Assembly (NCBI GenBank): GCA_036844765.1
Contig: DAIUFE010000009.1
Location: 1-60,198 of the forward strand
Source: Thermocaproicibacter sp036844765
GTDB taxonomy: Bacteria; Bacillota; Clostridia; Oscillospirales; Acutalibacteraceae
DNA length: 60,198 bases
Direction: 5' to 3'
Position 1 is the stretch's first letter; each line of letters starts with the position of its first letter. Shown in pieces: positions 34,593 to 43,589 of this stretch. The notes under the pieces are model-generated. The model had not been told where the DNA came from, made no database searches, and worked only from the letters and a program-made list of their open reading frames with translations. A program made the translations under genes and the position numbers.

Positions 34593-35210
34593 CTGCGTCC
34601 GTTCTTTCTGGCGCTTGATGACCTTCAGGCGGGAAAATTCCTCCCGGTCCTTTTCCTCGAGGGCGTCGGAGATGGACTTGGCGGTTGCCTCGAAGCGGGG
34701 GATCAGGATGTTTTTCAGGGCGTTCGCGCGCCGCTGCGTCTTTTTGACGGCGTCGGCCAGGCGGTACACGCTGTTCTCGACCTCCGCCAGCTCCGCCGTC
34801 AGGCGCTTGACCTCGAGAAAGCTCTGATAGGCCTGGTCGAGTAGGATGTTGGAGGAATGAAGGCCGAAGGGAACGGGCACCGGCTTGGATTTTTCGAGGG
34901 AGACCATCGGGATCTCGACGCCCATCACGCTGCGGTAGGCGACGTTCAGCCCGTTTTCAACCGGCACCGTTTCGGAGAGCTCGTCGCAGATGCCCAGCGT
35001 GATGTTGGCGCGCTGAAGGGCGGCGTAGGCGTCGGCGTAGGCGCGGTCGATCTTCCCCTGGATCTTGGAGGCCCGGTCGATCAGGCCCATCATCTCGCGG
35101 ATCAGGATGTTCCGCTTGCGGTCCAGCAGCTCGAAGCCCGTGCGCGAGAGCGCGAGCGATTTCTTCGTGGCGAGCAGGTTCCCTTTCGTCGGCGTGACCG
35201 TGCTACTCAT
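34587..35210 (-). CDS. ntpD: V-type ATPase subunit D (central stalk)
   Basis: 207 residues. TPTKGNLLATKKSLALSRTG at the start is the family signature of subunit D; the ends are long coiled-coil helices (residues 10-75 and 130-200) that form the rotor shaft inside the A3B3 head. The ATG overlaps the end of the B-subunit gene by 8 nt. Last gene of the operon; its last codons run into the 18-bp hairpin. Neighbouring order A-B-D is that of most bacterial V-ATPases. Confidence 0.95.
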   Translation of the reverse strand: MSSTVTPTKGNLLATKKSLALSRTGFELLDRKRNILIREMMGLIDRASKIQGKIDRAYADAYAALQRANITLGICDELSETVPVENGLNVAYRSVMGVEIPMVSLEKSKPVPVPFGLHSSNILLDQAYQSFLEVKRLTAELAEVENSVYRLADAVKKTQRRANALKNILIPRFEATAKSISDALEEKDREEFSRLKVIKRQKERTQE

Positions 35211-36675
35211 TCGGTTTCTCCCCGTTTCCGCTTTCGTCCGGCCCGGCGGCCTCCGGCTTCAGCCGCGGGCCGGCCGCGCCCGCGGCCTCCAGGCGCTTTT
35301 TCGCGGGCTCGTAGTACCGGTCGAGGGTCGCGGCGTCCACGCGGTCCAGCGTCTCGCGCGGCAGGGTGGCCAGCAGCTCCCAGCCGGCGTCGAGGCTCTG
35401 CTGGATCGTGCGGTTTGCGTTAAAGCCCTGGTTGACAAACCGGGACTCGAACTGCCGCCCGAACTCCAGATATTTTTTATCCTCGTCGGAGAGTTCCTCT
35501 TCCCCGATGACCGAGGCCAGCGAGCGCGCATCCATCACCTTCGCGTAGGCGGCGAAGAGCTGGTTTGCGAGCTGGGAGTGGTCCTCGCGCGTGAAACCCT
35601 TCCCGATGCCGTCCTTCATCAGGCGCGAAAGGGAGGGCAGCACGGAGACGGGCGGGTAGATGCCCGCCGCGTCGAGCGAGCGGTCGAGGACGATCTGCCC
35701 TTCCGTGATGTAGCCGGTCAGGTCGGGCACCGGGTGGGTCACGTCGTCGTTCGGCATGGTCAGGATGGGGATCTGCGTGACCGAGCCGGGCTTGCCGCGC
35801 ACCATGCCGGCCCGCTCGTAGAGCGACGCGAGGTCCGAGTAGAGATACCCCGGGAAGCCTTTGCGGCCCGGGATCTCGCCCTTGGAGGAGCTGAACTCGC
35901 GCAGCGCCTCGGCGTAGGCGGTCATGTCCGTCAGGATCACGAGAATGTGCATCCCCAGCCCGAACGCGAGGTACTCCGCCACCGTCAGCGCGCAGCGCGG
36001 GGTGAGGATGCGCTCGATGATCGGGTCGTTCGCCAGGTTGAGGAACATCACGACGCGCTGGAGCACGCCGGATTCCTCGAACGAGTTTCGGAAATACTGC
36101 GCCACGTCGTTCTTGACGCCCATGGCGGCGAACACAATGCCGAAGTTGCTGCCGTCGCCGTCGCTGATCTTGGCCTGCCGGGCGATCTGCACGGCGAGCT
36201 CGTTGTGCTTCATGCCGGAGCCCGAGAAGATCGGCAGCTTCTGGCCGCGGATCAGCGTCATCAGCACGTCGATGGTCGAGATGCCCGTGTTGATGTAGTT
36301 CTTCGGATAGACCCTGGAGACCGGGTTGATCGGCGTGCCGTTGACGTTCGCCGTCTGAACGGGGAAAATGTCCCCCAGCCCGTCGATCGGGCGGCCGGAG
36401 CCGTCGAAAATGCGCCCGAGGATCTCGGGGGAAAGCGGCATCTCCATCGGGCGGCCCATCAGCCGGGTGCGGGTGTTCGTCAGCGAGATGCCGCGCGTCC
36501 CCTCGAAGACCTGGATCACCGCGCGCTTCCCGTCCATCTGGACGATCCGGCCCTGGCGCAGGCTCCCGTCGTCCAGGCGGATATCGACGACCTCCTCGTA
36601 CGACGCGTTCTCCACGCCGTCCAGGACGATCAGCGGGCCGTTGATGTCCTTCACTCCAATATAATCAAGAATCAT
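35203..36675 (-). CDS. ntpB: V-type ATPase subunit B
   Basis: 490 residues from ATG 36675 with GGAAGG 9 nt upstream; a TTG 18 nt earlier is in frame but overlaps that site. RTRLMGRPMEMPLSPEILGR, GRPIDGLGDIFP, RGQKLPIFSGSGMKHNELA (no Walker A, as expected of the non-catalytic B subunit), MGVKNDVAQYF, ILTDMTAYAEALREFSSSK, and RKGFPGYLYSDLASLYERAG. The C terminus carries an extra Ala/Gly/Glu tail of about 30 residues beyond the usual length. It forms the alternating hexamer with A. Confidence 0.97.
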   Translation of the reverse strand: MILDYIGVKDINGPLIVLDGVENASYEEVVDIRLDDGSLRQGRIVQMDGKRAVIQVFEGTRGISLTNTRTRLMGRPMEMPLSPEILGRIFDGSGRPIDGLGDIFPVQTANVNGTPINPVSRVYPKNYINTGISTIDVLMTLIRGQKLPIFSGSGMKHNELAVQIARQAKISDGDGSNFGIVFAAMGVKNDVAQYFRNSFEESGVLQRVVMFLNLANDPIIERILTPRCALTVAEYLAFGLGMHILVILTDMTAYAEALREFSSSKGEIPGRKGFPGYLYSDLASLYERAGMVRGKPGSVTQIPILTMPNDDVTHPVPDLTGYITEGQIVLDRSLDAAGIYPPVSVLPSLSRLMKDGIGKGFTREDHSQLANQLFAAYAKVMDARSLASVIGEEELSDEDKKYLEFGRQFESRFVNQGFNANRTIQQSLDAGWELLATLPRETLDRVDAATLDRYYEPAKKRLEAAGAAGPRLKPEAAGPDESGNGEKPNE

Positions 36676-36728
36676 GTGAAACCGCCTTCCCAAACGAATG
36701 ATTGCCGGAGCGCTTTCGCCGGCGGCCC

Positions 36729-38489
36729 TCAGGCCGCGACGATGGCGGAAAAGGTCCGGTCGATTTCCTGGAGGTAGCCGTCGAACAGCTCCGGCTTGTC
36801 GTTGGGAATCTCGTTCTTCATCCGCGCCACTTTGTCGAACAGGCCGGAGCGCAGGATATCGGAGATCGGAACGCCGGCGGAGACCAGGCTTTTCGCTTTT
36901 TCATAAAGATGCAGGATGGTTTTCATCATCAGCTTCTGCTTTTCGAGCGGCACGTAGGTGTCCTGCGGGTGCAGGGCGTCCTGCTGCAGGAAGCCCGTGC
37001 GGATCACGCGCGCGGTCTCGATGACCAGCTTCTGGTCGTCCGGCAGCACGTCGGTGCCGATCAACTTGACGATCTCCATCAGCTTGTCTTCCTGCTGGAG
37101 GATGTTGCCGATCTGCTTGCGGAAGCGGATGAAATCCTCCCCGAGGTGCTCGGCGTACCAGGGGTCCAGCTCGGTCTGGTACTCGCTGTAGCTCTGCATC
37201 CAGTTGACGGCCGGGTAGTGCCGCGCGTAGGCCAGCGCCTTGTCCAGCGCCCAGAAGCAGCGGGTGAACCGCTTGGTGTTCTGGGTGACCGGCTCCGAAA
37301 AATCGGAGCCCTGCGGCGAAACGGCGCCGATGATGGTGATCGAGCCTTCCGTGCCGTTCAGGTTGTCGACCAGCCCGGCGCGCTCGTAGAATTCGGAAAG
37401 GCGGCTCGGCAGATAGGCGGGGAAGCCCTCCTCGGCCGGCATTTCCTCCAGCCGGCCGGAGATCTCGCGCAGCGCCTCCGCCCAGCGGGAGGTGGAATCG
37501 GCCATCAGGGCCACGTGGTAGCCCATGTCGCGGTAGTATTCGCCGAGCGTGATGCCCGTGTAGATGGAAGCCTCGCGCGCCGCCACGGGCATGTTGCTGG
37601 TGTTGGCGATCAGCACGGTGCGGTCGGTCATCGGCCGGCCGGACTTCGGGTCCACCAGCTCAGAGAATTCTTCCAGAACCTGGCTCATCTCGTTGCCGCG
37701 CTCGCCGCAGCCGACGTAGATGATGATGTCGGCGTCGCACCATTTCGCGAGCTGGTGCTGCGTCATGGTCTTGCCGGTGCCGAAGCCGCCCGGAATGGCC
37801 GCGGCCCCGCCCTTCGCGATGGGGAACAGCGTGTCGATCACGCGCTGGCCGGTGATGAGGGGAACCGTCGGCGGCCGGCGGCGCAGCACGGGCCGCGGGT
37901 TTCGAATCGGCCATTTCTGGCAGAGGGTTAAGGAGTGGACCCTGCCTTCGGCGTCGGCCAGCTCGACGACGGTGTCGTTCACCCGGTATTTCCCGGAAGG
38001 CGCCGCCTTCGTCACGGTGCCGGAAAGGTTGGGCGGCACCATGCATTTGTGGCGGATGATGGGCGTCTCGGGGCACTCGGCGTAAACGTCGCCCCCCTTG
38101 AGGCGGTCGCCCGCCCGGACGGAGACCGTGACGTCCCACTGCTTTTCCGGGTCGAGCGGGGGCACGCTGCTCCCGCGCGAGATGAACGATCCGGACTGCT
38201 TCGCGATCTCTTTGAGCGGGCGTTCGATCCCGTCGAAAATATTGTCGAGGACGCCGGGCCCGAGCGTGACGTTCATGGGGCTTCCGGTGCCGTAGACCGG
38301 CTCGCCGGGGCGAAGGCCCGACGTTTCCTCATAGACCTGGATGGTGGTCTTGCGGTCCGAGACGCCGATGACCTCGCCCACGAGGCGCTCGTCCCCCACG
38401 AAGACCATTTCCGCCATGGAGAAGCTGCGCGAGCCGAGAACGGTCACGACGGGGCCGTTGATTCCGAATATCCTGTTCTGATTGTCCAT
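36729..38489 (-). CDS. ntpA: V-type ATPase catalytic subunit A
   Basis: 586 residues, full length. Walker A is GGFGTGKT at 234-241; the non-homologous region near residue 120-180 typical of A subunits is present; then YVGCGERGNEMSQVL, ADSTSRWAEALREISGRLEE with the catalytic-site residues, EEGFPAYLPSRL and IGAVSPQGSDFSEP. It hydrolyses or makes ATP in the cytosolic head. GGAG lies 8 nt before the ATG. 36 nt separate it from B; upstream toward E is a gap of 130 nt with a 16-bp hairpin. Confidence 0.98.
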   Translation of the reverse strand: MDNQNRIFGINGPVVTVLGSRSFSMAEMVFVGDERLVGEVIGVSDRKTTIQVYEETSGLRPGEPVYGTGSPMNVTLGPGVLDNIFDGIERPLKEIAKQSGSFISRGSSVPPLDPEKQWDVTVSVRAGDRLKGGDVYAECPETPIIRHKCMVPPNLSGTVTKAAPSGKYRVNDTVVELADAEGRVHSLTLCQKWPIRNPRPVLRRRPPTVPLITGQRVIDTLFPIAKGGAAAIPGGFGTGKTMTQHQLAKWCDADIIIYVGCGERGNEMSQVLEEFSELVDPKSGRPMTDRTVLIANTSNMPVAAREASIYTGITLGEYYRDMGYHVALMADSTSRWAEALREISGRLEEMPAEEGFPAYLPSRLSEFYERAGLVDNLNGTEGSITIIGAVSPQGSDFSEPVTQNTKRFTRCFWALDKALAYARHYPAVNWMQSYSEYQTELDPWYAEHLGEDFIRFRKQIGNILQQEDKLMEIVKLIGTDVLPDDQKLVIETARVIRTGFLQQDALHPQDTYVPLEKQKLMMKTILHLYEKAKSLVSAGVPISDILRSGLFDKVARMKNEIPNDKPELFDGYLQEIDRTFSAIVAA

Positions 38490-38619
38490 AACTTCATCTC
38501 CGATGCAGCTGCAGCGTTTCCAGTTGAGTTTCGGAATTCCTTTTGCTTCTCCCCCGCCGGAGGCGGGGGAGAAGCAATTTCGATCTCTCCGCCACGACTG
38601 GAATTGCTCTTAAACGCGT
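38490..38619 (-). other. Intra-operon gap with 16-bp hairpin between subunits E and A
   Basis: TTGCTTCTCCCCCGCC at 38543-38558 pairs perfectly with 38562-38577 across a 3-nt loop. In the transcript no U tract follows (AAAGGAATT), so this is not a standard terminator. It is the only large gap in a tightly packed operon and probably acts as a processing or stability element raising the A-B-D message. Confidence 0.65.
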
Positions 38620-39216
38620 TCAGGCGAAAGCGAGGCCGGAATTTTTCTCAAACCAGCCGCGCTGGTCCGCCAGAAGGGAATCGAACGTTTCGTCCGCGAG
38701 GATCCCGAACTCCGGGTGGCTGGCGCGCAGGCCGCCCAGCCGGATGGACGCGTCCGTCCGGAAGGTGCATTCCAGCCCCAGCGCCCGGCGGATCGTCTCT
38801 TCGTGCTTCTGGTCCTCGGGCCGCCGGTCGATCACGACGCCGGGGCGGCCGAAGAGCTCCGCGAACTTCCGTGCGGACCGCTCCAGATATCCGGCGTAAC
38901 CATCCTGCCGGGAGAATTCCCGCAGGCGCCCGGCGGCCTTCCGGAAGACCTCGTCCGTGATTTCGGCGCGCCGTTTCAGCAGGCGGCGCCGGTCCTCCGT
39001 CTCTCGCGTGGCCATTTCGCGGGCGATGCCGCCGCGCATCTGGTTCATTTCCTTCTGGATCATGCGGTAGCATTCGTTCAGGACTTCTATTTCGGCGCGT
39101 TCCAGCTCTTTGCGCTGATACGCGGCGATCTCCCGCTCGATCCTCTCGCGCTGCTGTTCCGCATAGTGGTTGATGGCAAGATAGAATTTATCTTTTTTTT
39201 CGTCAATTTCGGCCAT
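38620..39216 (-). CDS. ntpE: V-type ATPase subunit E (peripheral stalk)
   Basis: 198 residues. The first 100 are a charged coiled coil (KKDKFYLAINHYAEQQRERI and onward), the rest a small alpha/beta domain (GVVIDRRPEDQK, LGGLRASHPEFGILADETFD) as in NtpE/AtpE. With the small first-gene product it forms the stalk that holds A3B3 still. AAGGGGTG precedes the ATG. Confidence 0.88.
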   Translation of the reverse strand: MAEIDEKKDKFYLAINHYAEQQRERIEREIAAYQRKELERAEIEVLNECYRMIQKEMNQMRGGIAREMATRETEDRRRLLKRRAEITDEVFRKAAGRLREFSRQDGYAGYLERSARKFAELFGRPGVVIDRRPEDQKHEETIRRALGLECTFRTDASIRLGGLRASHPEFGILADETFDSLLADQRGWFEKNSGLAFA

Positions 39217-39243
39217 TGGAGCACCCCTTTTCGAGCTGCCGGC

Positions 39244-39552
39244 TCAGATTTTGACGCCGATCGCGTCGCGGACATAGCGGGTGATGGTGTCTTTCGTATA
39301 CCCGTTCCCGTGCCGGTCCGGGATCTCGACGATCAGCGGGCGCCGGCGGTTCAGCTTGATGCTGTAGACGAGTTCGGGGCACAGCGAAAGCAGGCGCTCG
39401 GTGATCAGGACCACGGCGATATCCTCGCGGTCGACGGCGTACTGCAGGGCTTTCCGCACGTCTGCCGCCTCGTGCACGACGACCCCTTCGATCCCCGCCA
39501 GCCGCATGCCGACCTTGGTGTCCATATTGTCGCTGATCAGGTAAAAACGCAT
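39244..39552 (-). CDS. V-type ATPase subunit F (central stalk)
   Basis: 102 residues, Rossmann-like: FYLISDNMDTKVGMRLAGIE, VVHEAADVRKALQYAV, IAVVLITERLLSL and RRPLIVEIPD. It is the NtpG/AtpF equivalent, which docks on subunit D in the rotor. Very short spacing to E and K genes. Confidence 0.92.
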   Translation of the reverse strand: MRFYLISDNMDTKVGMRLAGIEGVVVHEAADVRKALQYAVDREDIAVVLITERLLSLCPELVYSIKLNRRRPLIVEIPDRHGNGYTKDTITRYVRDAIGVKI

Positions 39553-39574
39553 TTCGGATTCCTCCGCGGGCCGG

Positions 39575-40021
39575 TCAGGCCGCGTTGATGATCAGGATGG
39601 AGACCAGCAGGCCGTAGATCGCGATGCCTTCTGCCAGCGCCACGAAGATCAGGGCCTTGCCGAACGCCTTGGGGTCCTCGCTGGTGGCGCCGATCGCGGC
39701 GGGCGCCGAGGCGGCCACGGCGATGCCGCTGCCGATGCCCGAAATGCCCGTGGCGAGCGCGGCGGCCAGCATCACAATGCCCCGGTCGGAAGAGGATGAG
39801 GCGGCCTGGGCCGAAGTGGAGGTCTGGTTTTTCCCGCCGTCGGCGGCCGCGCTCGCGGTCACCTGGGCCCCCGCGAGCGAGAGCACGCAGACCGCGAGGA
39901 ACGCGATGAGCTGAACGACCACCGCGCGGCGCGGCGATTTGCCGCGCCGGACGGCGCGGATGGAATAGACGACGGATGCGACCAGGAACGCGGCCGGAAG
40001 GCAAAGAAACAGAACACTCAT
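39575..40021 (-). CDS. ntpK: V-type ATPase rotor-ring subunit K (proteolipid)
   Basis: 148 residues from ATG 40021 (GGAGG 8 nt upstream; a longer frame lacks a site). Four hydrophobic helices are predicted. Only the C-terminal hairpin is a real proteolipid: SGIGSGIAVAASAPAAIGAT as first helix and FVALAEGIAIYGLLVSIL with the ion-carrying glutamate. The N-terminal pair (SVLFLCLPAAFLVASVVYS, and LIAFLAVCVLSLAGAQ) is unrelated to it and is linked by a Ser/Ala-rich, polar loop. Subunits with such an extra N-terminal part occur in Clostridia, as I recall. Position one helix turn from the glutamate has Tyr, and the Gln of sodium-type rings is replaced by Ser. Confidence 0.9.
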   Translation of the reverse strand: MSVLFLCLPAAFLVASVVYSIRAVRRGKSPRRAVVVQLIAFLAVCVLSLAGAQVTASAAADGGKNQTSTSAQAASSSSDRGIVMLAAALATGISGIGSGIAVAASAPAAIGATSEDPKAFGKALIFVALAEGIAIYGLLVSILIINAA

Positions 40022-40067
40022 GGTTGATTCCTCCAAATAATAAAATAAATGATTCGTCGGCGCCGCG

Positions 40068-42020
40068 TCAGGCTTCCTGCCCGACGACCACCGGCGCATA
40101 AGGCCGGCCGTCGCCGTCGAAGAACCGGCTGAACATCTCGTAGAATTCCAGCCTCATCGACTGGATCCCGACCAGCAGCCCTTCCAGGGCGATCACGAAA
40201 AGATTGCCGAACGCGACGATCAGCACAAAGCCGACGCCGGACGTCATCTCCGCCAGCATGAACACCACCATCATCATCCCGGCGTGGACCAGCACGAACG
40301 CGCCCACGCGGATGAAGCTCATGGTATTGGTCAGGAAGCTGAGGACGAACTCGAAGACCTCAAAGAAATTCTGCATGATGTAGTCGCCCCAGCTTTCCGG
40401 CTTCCAGTCCGGCCGGCCTTCCATCAGGCCGCCCAGCAGCTCGCGCAGGAACATCAGCAGGAGCGGAAGGACGATCAGGCCCAGCACGTAGGGCGCCGTA
40501 AAGACGGAACGCCCCAGCAGCATCGGCCCGGCCAGGCCGAACACCACGGCGCCGTAAAAGACCAGCCCCGCCGCGCCGTTCGGCCCGAACAGGCCCTCGG
40601 TGTAGCGCCGTCTGCGCAGCGAAGAGAAAATATTCGTCAGCATGGCGATGATGACGAACGAGATGCCCAGCCCCACCGCGCAGTAGATGATCACGCTGGT
40701 CGTCTGCCGGTCCATCACGGAGATCGGCTTCCCGCTCAGGCCGAACAGCCTGAAGAACGGGTCGAGCGCGTGCTCGAAGCCGAAGACGGAGCCGAACAGC
40801 GTGCCGAACACGGCGGAGGAGAAGCCGCAGGGGATCAGCACCTTGCCGAGCGCCATTTTCTTTTTCCGGTCCATCCACCACCCGGCCAGCGAGATGAACA
40901 GGCCCTGGCCGAGGTCGGCGAACATGATGCCGAACAGCAGGACGTAGGTGACCGCGACCAGCGGGGTGGGGTCCACCTCGTTGTACGAGGGTGTGCCGTA
41001 GATCTGCACCAGATATTCAAACGGCCGGAAGAGCTTTTTGTTTTTGAGCTGGACCGGCGGAGAATGAACCAGAACGTCCTCCTCCTCCGCGCTGTCGAAC
41101 GTGCATTTGACGGATTCCAGCCGCTCCAGCGATGCGGCGACCTGCTTCTGCCGGTCCGCGGGGACCCAGCCCATCAGGATGAAGCTGTCGCCGTACCGCA
41201 CGGCGTAGCGCCGGATGCCGAAGCAGAGGAATTTTTCGGAGAGCCATGAGTAGACCTCCCGCATCTTCTGCTTTTCCCGGTCCCACAGGCGGGCGGTTTC
41301 CTCTTCCGCGGAGCGGACGGCCGCCTTCTGCGCCCCGATGTCGTCGTTCAGGCGCCTGAGCATGCTCTCCGGCGTGCCGGAAAGCTCCGCCATGCGGGTG
41401 CGCTCGAAGTAGAGGCTCGAGAAGACGCGGTCCACCTCGCCGGCGGAATCCAGCGGGGCGCAGTAGACGCCCCAGACATGCGTGTCGTCCTCCGTGCAGG
41501 AAAAGAAGGAGAGGAACGGGTCGTGGAACGTGTTCAGCTTCTCATAGCTCTCTTTCGGCAGCGAGCCGAACCGCACCTTGATGAACTTGCAGTCCTTCAG
41601 CTCGTCGAGGTTCAGGTCCAGCCCGACGAAATGGCGGATCTTCTCCATTTCCTCCCGGTCTTTCCGGGCTTTCTGCCGGGCGTCGTCCGCCTGCTTGGCC
41701 AGCCGCGCGAAAGAATCCGCCGTGTTTTCGACATACGGCTTCCAGTCCTCCGGCGGCGCGGCCTTTTCCAGTTCCCGGGCGCTCATCGGCTCCAGGCGCT
41801 TGCCGAGCGCGCCGGCCGTCTGGGTCAGCCGGTTCAGGGAACCGGCGTAGGGGTTTTCTTCGTTCAGCGGGGAAAAACCCGACGTGTCGGAATAAAAGGA
41901 AAGCGCATTGTCGGGGTGGAAGGCGCAGGATCTCCCCAGCGCCTCCGTCACGGCGTCCAGTTCGGACATCCGGCCGACCACGCTCAGCACTTTGATCTTG
42001 ACAACGGACAAGCGTTTCAC
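40068..42020 (-). CDS. ntpI: V-type ATPase subunit I (stator, a-subunit equivalent)
   Basis: 650 residues. The N-terminal 350 are cytosolic with two long coiled coils (about 90-125 and 220-260); the C-terminal half has seven or eight membrane helices, starting near VAVTYVLLFGIMFADLGQGL, and ending with MRLEFYEMFSRFFDGDGRPYAP, a strongly conserved tail. It carries the two ion half-channels against the K ring. TTG/GTG alternatives were not needed; the ATG has GGAG about 9 nt upstream. Confidence 0.95.
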   Translation of the reverse strand: MKRLSVVKIKVLSVVGRMSELDAVTEALGRSCAFHPDNALSFYSDTSGFSPLNEENPYAGSLNRLTQTAGALGKRLEPMSARELEKAAPPEDWKPYVENTADSFARLAKQADDARQKARKDREEMEKIRHFVGLDLNLDELKDCKFIKVRFGSLPKESYEKLNTFHDPFLSFFSCTEDDTHVWGVYCAPLDSAGEVDRVFSSLYFERTRMAELSGTPESMLRRLNDDIGAQKAAVRSAEEETARLWDREKQKMREVYSWLSEKFLCFGIRRYAVRYGDSFILMGWVPADRQKQVAASLERLESVKCTFDSAEEEDVLVHSPPVQLKNKKLFRPFEYLVQIYGTPSYNEVDPTPLVAVTYVLLFGIMFADLGQGLFISLAGWWMDRKKKMALGKVLIPCGFSSAVFGTLFGSVFGFEHALDPFFRLFGLSGKPISVMDRQTTSVIIYCAVGLGISFVIIAMLTNIFSSLRRRRYTEGLFGPNGAAGLVFYGAVVFGLAGPMLLGRSVFTAPYVLGLIVLPLLLMFLRELLGGLMEGRPDWKPESWGDYIMQNFFEVFEFVLSFLTNTMSFIRVGAFVLVHAGMMMVVFMLAEMTSGVGFVLIVAFGNLFVIALEGLLVGIQSMRLEFYEMFSRFFDGDGRPYAPVVVGQEA

Positions 42021-42030
42021 TCCCTTCCGG

Positions 42031-43089
42031 TTATTGCCCGCCGGCTTTTACGAGCATGGATTCGATCTCCTTCGGGTCAAGCCGGTATCGGACTCCCTCG
42101 ACGATGGTGATGATGTTGGAAATCTCGACCTGAAGGATGAGGATATAAGAAATCAGGACCACGGAGGGATGGGTGGAAAAATAGATATAATGCCGGCAGT
42201 TTCTGAAATTCATCCGGCGCGGAAGCTCGCCGGCGTAGCTGTGGTTCAGCTTGAGTGCCCGCTTCCCGATGGAGGTCCTTTCCATCACGGAGCGGACGCC
42301 CTCCGCGTTCTCCGCCGTCGTCATCTCGGCAAGGAGCCGCTTCCGGATGGTCCCGTACGGCAGCAGCAGCCTGCGGATGGCGTCCGGTTCCATGCGGTAG
42401 AACGTCTTGAGCCGGACGATCCTCGCGTAGTTGGTCAGGTCGGCGTACGACGCGAAGATATCGAAAAGCTGGCGGCGGGCCTCGCCCTTCGTGTTCTTCT
42501 CAATGACCTGGAGGACGTTTCCGTACAGGTACACCAGCAGCGCGTTCTCGACCGCGGCATAGTCGATCCGCTCTCCTTCCTTGGGGCGGAACGGCTCCAG
42601 AATTCTCCGGTATTCCGTTTGCCCCAGCGCGGCGAGCAGGCCGTCGTAATCCCGGATCCTGCTGAAGGCGGTCAGGTCGATGTGCGTGTGGTGCGCCAGG
42701 TAGGCCGGCATGTGGTAAAAATAGTCCTTCTGCCGGCCGGCCTGGAGCAGGATCAGGATGCGGAGGATCTCGTCGATCTCCGCGCGCTGGATGAAATACC
42801 GGGCGAAATGCTCGCCGATGGTGATCTCATACCGGCCGAGGGAGGCGGATTCCTCCAGAAGCTGCCGCTTCAGCTTCTCTTCCAGCAGGCTGCGGTAGAC
42901 GGTGCTTTCGCTGACGCCGGCGAGGACCCGCCCGTACACCGTGCGGCTTTTCAGATAGGCGGTCACCTGGCCGACCGTCCGGGAGGCCAGCAGGTTGCGG
43001 TAGTCCTCTTCCGTCAGCCGCCTGCCGTACATGGCGCGCACCTTGGAAAGGACCACGTTGGAAGAAAAGGAAGACAGCATCCCCTGCAT
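42031..43089 (-). CDS. ntpC: V-type ATPase subunit C (d-subunit equivalent)
   Basis: 352 residues, mostly helical. VVLSKVRAMYGRRLTEEDYR and LLASRTVGQVTAYL at the start, YFIQRAEIDEILRILILL, and the end EVSNIITIVEGVRYRLDP are the usual funnel-shaped subunit C pattern, three repeats of about 110 residues. It links the central shaft to the K ring. The start ATG overlaps the stop of the preceding gene (TGATG). In Thermus-type operons C follows E; here it comes before I. Confidence 0.9.
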   Translation of the reverse strand: MQGMLSSFSSNVVLSKVRAMYGRRLTEEDYRNLLASRTVGQVTAYLKSRTVYGRVLAGVSESTVYRSLLEEKLKRQLLEESASLGRYEITIGEHFARYFIQRAEIDEILRILILLQAGRQKDYFYHMPAYLAHHTHIDLTAFSRIRDYDGLLAALGQTEYRRILEPFRPKEGERIDYAAVENALLVYLYGNVLQVIEKNTKGEARRQLFDIFASYADLTNYARIVRLKTFYRMEPDAIRRLLLPYGTIRKRLLAEMTTAENAEGVRSVMERTSIGKRALKLNHSYAGELPRRMNFRNCRHYIYFSTHPSVVLISYILILQVEISNIITIVEGVRYRLDPKEIESMLVKAGGQ

Positions 43090-43400
43090 CACTCCCCCGT
43101 GACCCGTTTCACGATCTCGGAAACCCAGCGGTCCCCGTTTTCGCGGTAAAGGGTCTCCAGCTTTTCGGCGTCGGCCGCGTTCCGGGCCTTCTGCTTTTCC
43201 CAGGCGGCCTCCGCCGCGGCGCGTTCCGCCGGCTCGTTCTTCGCGATCCGCCGGCGCGCCTCCTGAAGATAGTTTGTCCGGATACGCTCCCGTTCTTCCT
43301 GAATTTTTTTCTGGGAGTCGATTTTTTCTTTCTGGGCCGAGTCGGTGATCGCCCGGGCCTTTTTATCCATCTCAACGATTTGCTTGACCAGATCCTGCAT
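43089..43400 (-). CDS. V-type ATPase small coiled-coil subunit (G/H type, peripheral stalk)
   Basis: 103 residues, almost wholly a charged helix: VEMDKKARAITDSAQKEKID, then QEERERIRTNYLQEARRRIA and a short C-terminal helix DRWVSEIVKRVTGE. This matches the small subunit that pairs with E in the outer stalk (NtpH/NtpF or Thermus G). GGAGG lies 7 nt before the ATG and the operon promoter is 30 nt further on. Confidence 0.8.
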   Translation of the reverse strand: MQDLVKQIVEMDKKARAITDSAQKEKIDSQKKIQEERERIRTNYLQEARRRIAKNEPAERAAAEAAWEKQKARNAADAEKLETLYRENGDRWVSEIVKRVTGE

Positions 43401-43431
43401 GGGACCACCTCCGTTTTGAAAGTATCAGTAC

Positions 43432-43460
43432 AGTATAAGCTGAAAATCGGATTTTTGCAA
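43432..43460 (-). promoter_or_regulatory. Promoter of the V-ATPase operon
   Basis: On the minus strand TTGCAA (43460-43455), 17-nt spacer, TATACT (43437-43432), about 31 nt before the first start codon. Confidence 0.85.
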
Positions 43461-43589
43461 GGGCGGGGATTTCCGCGCAAAAAGGCGGCCCGGCCGGTTA
43501 TAATCTGACTGGAATCGACACAAAAAGCCGAATTTCACGGAAAAAACTAACCGTCAGGGCCCGCCGGTGCCCCCGCGCGGGCGCCGCGC

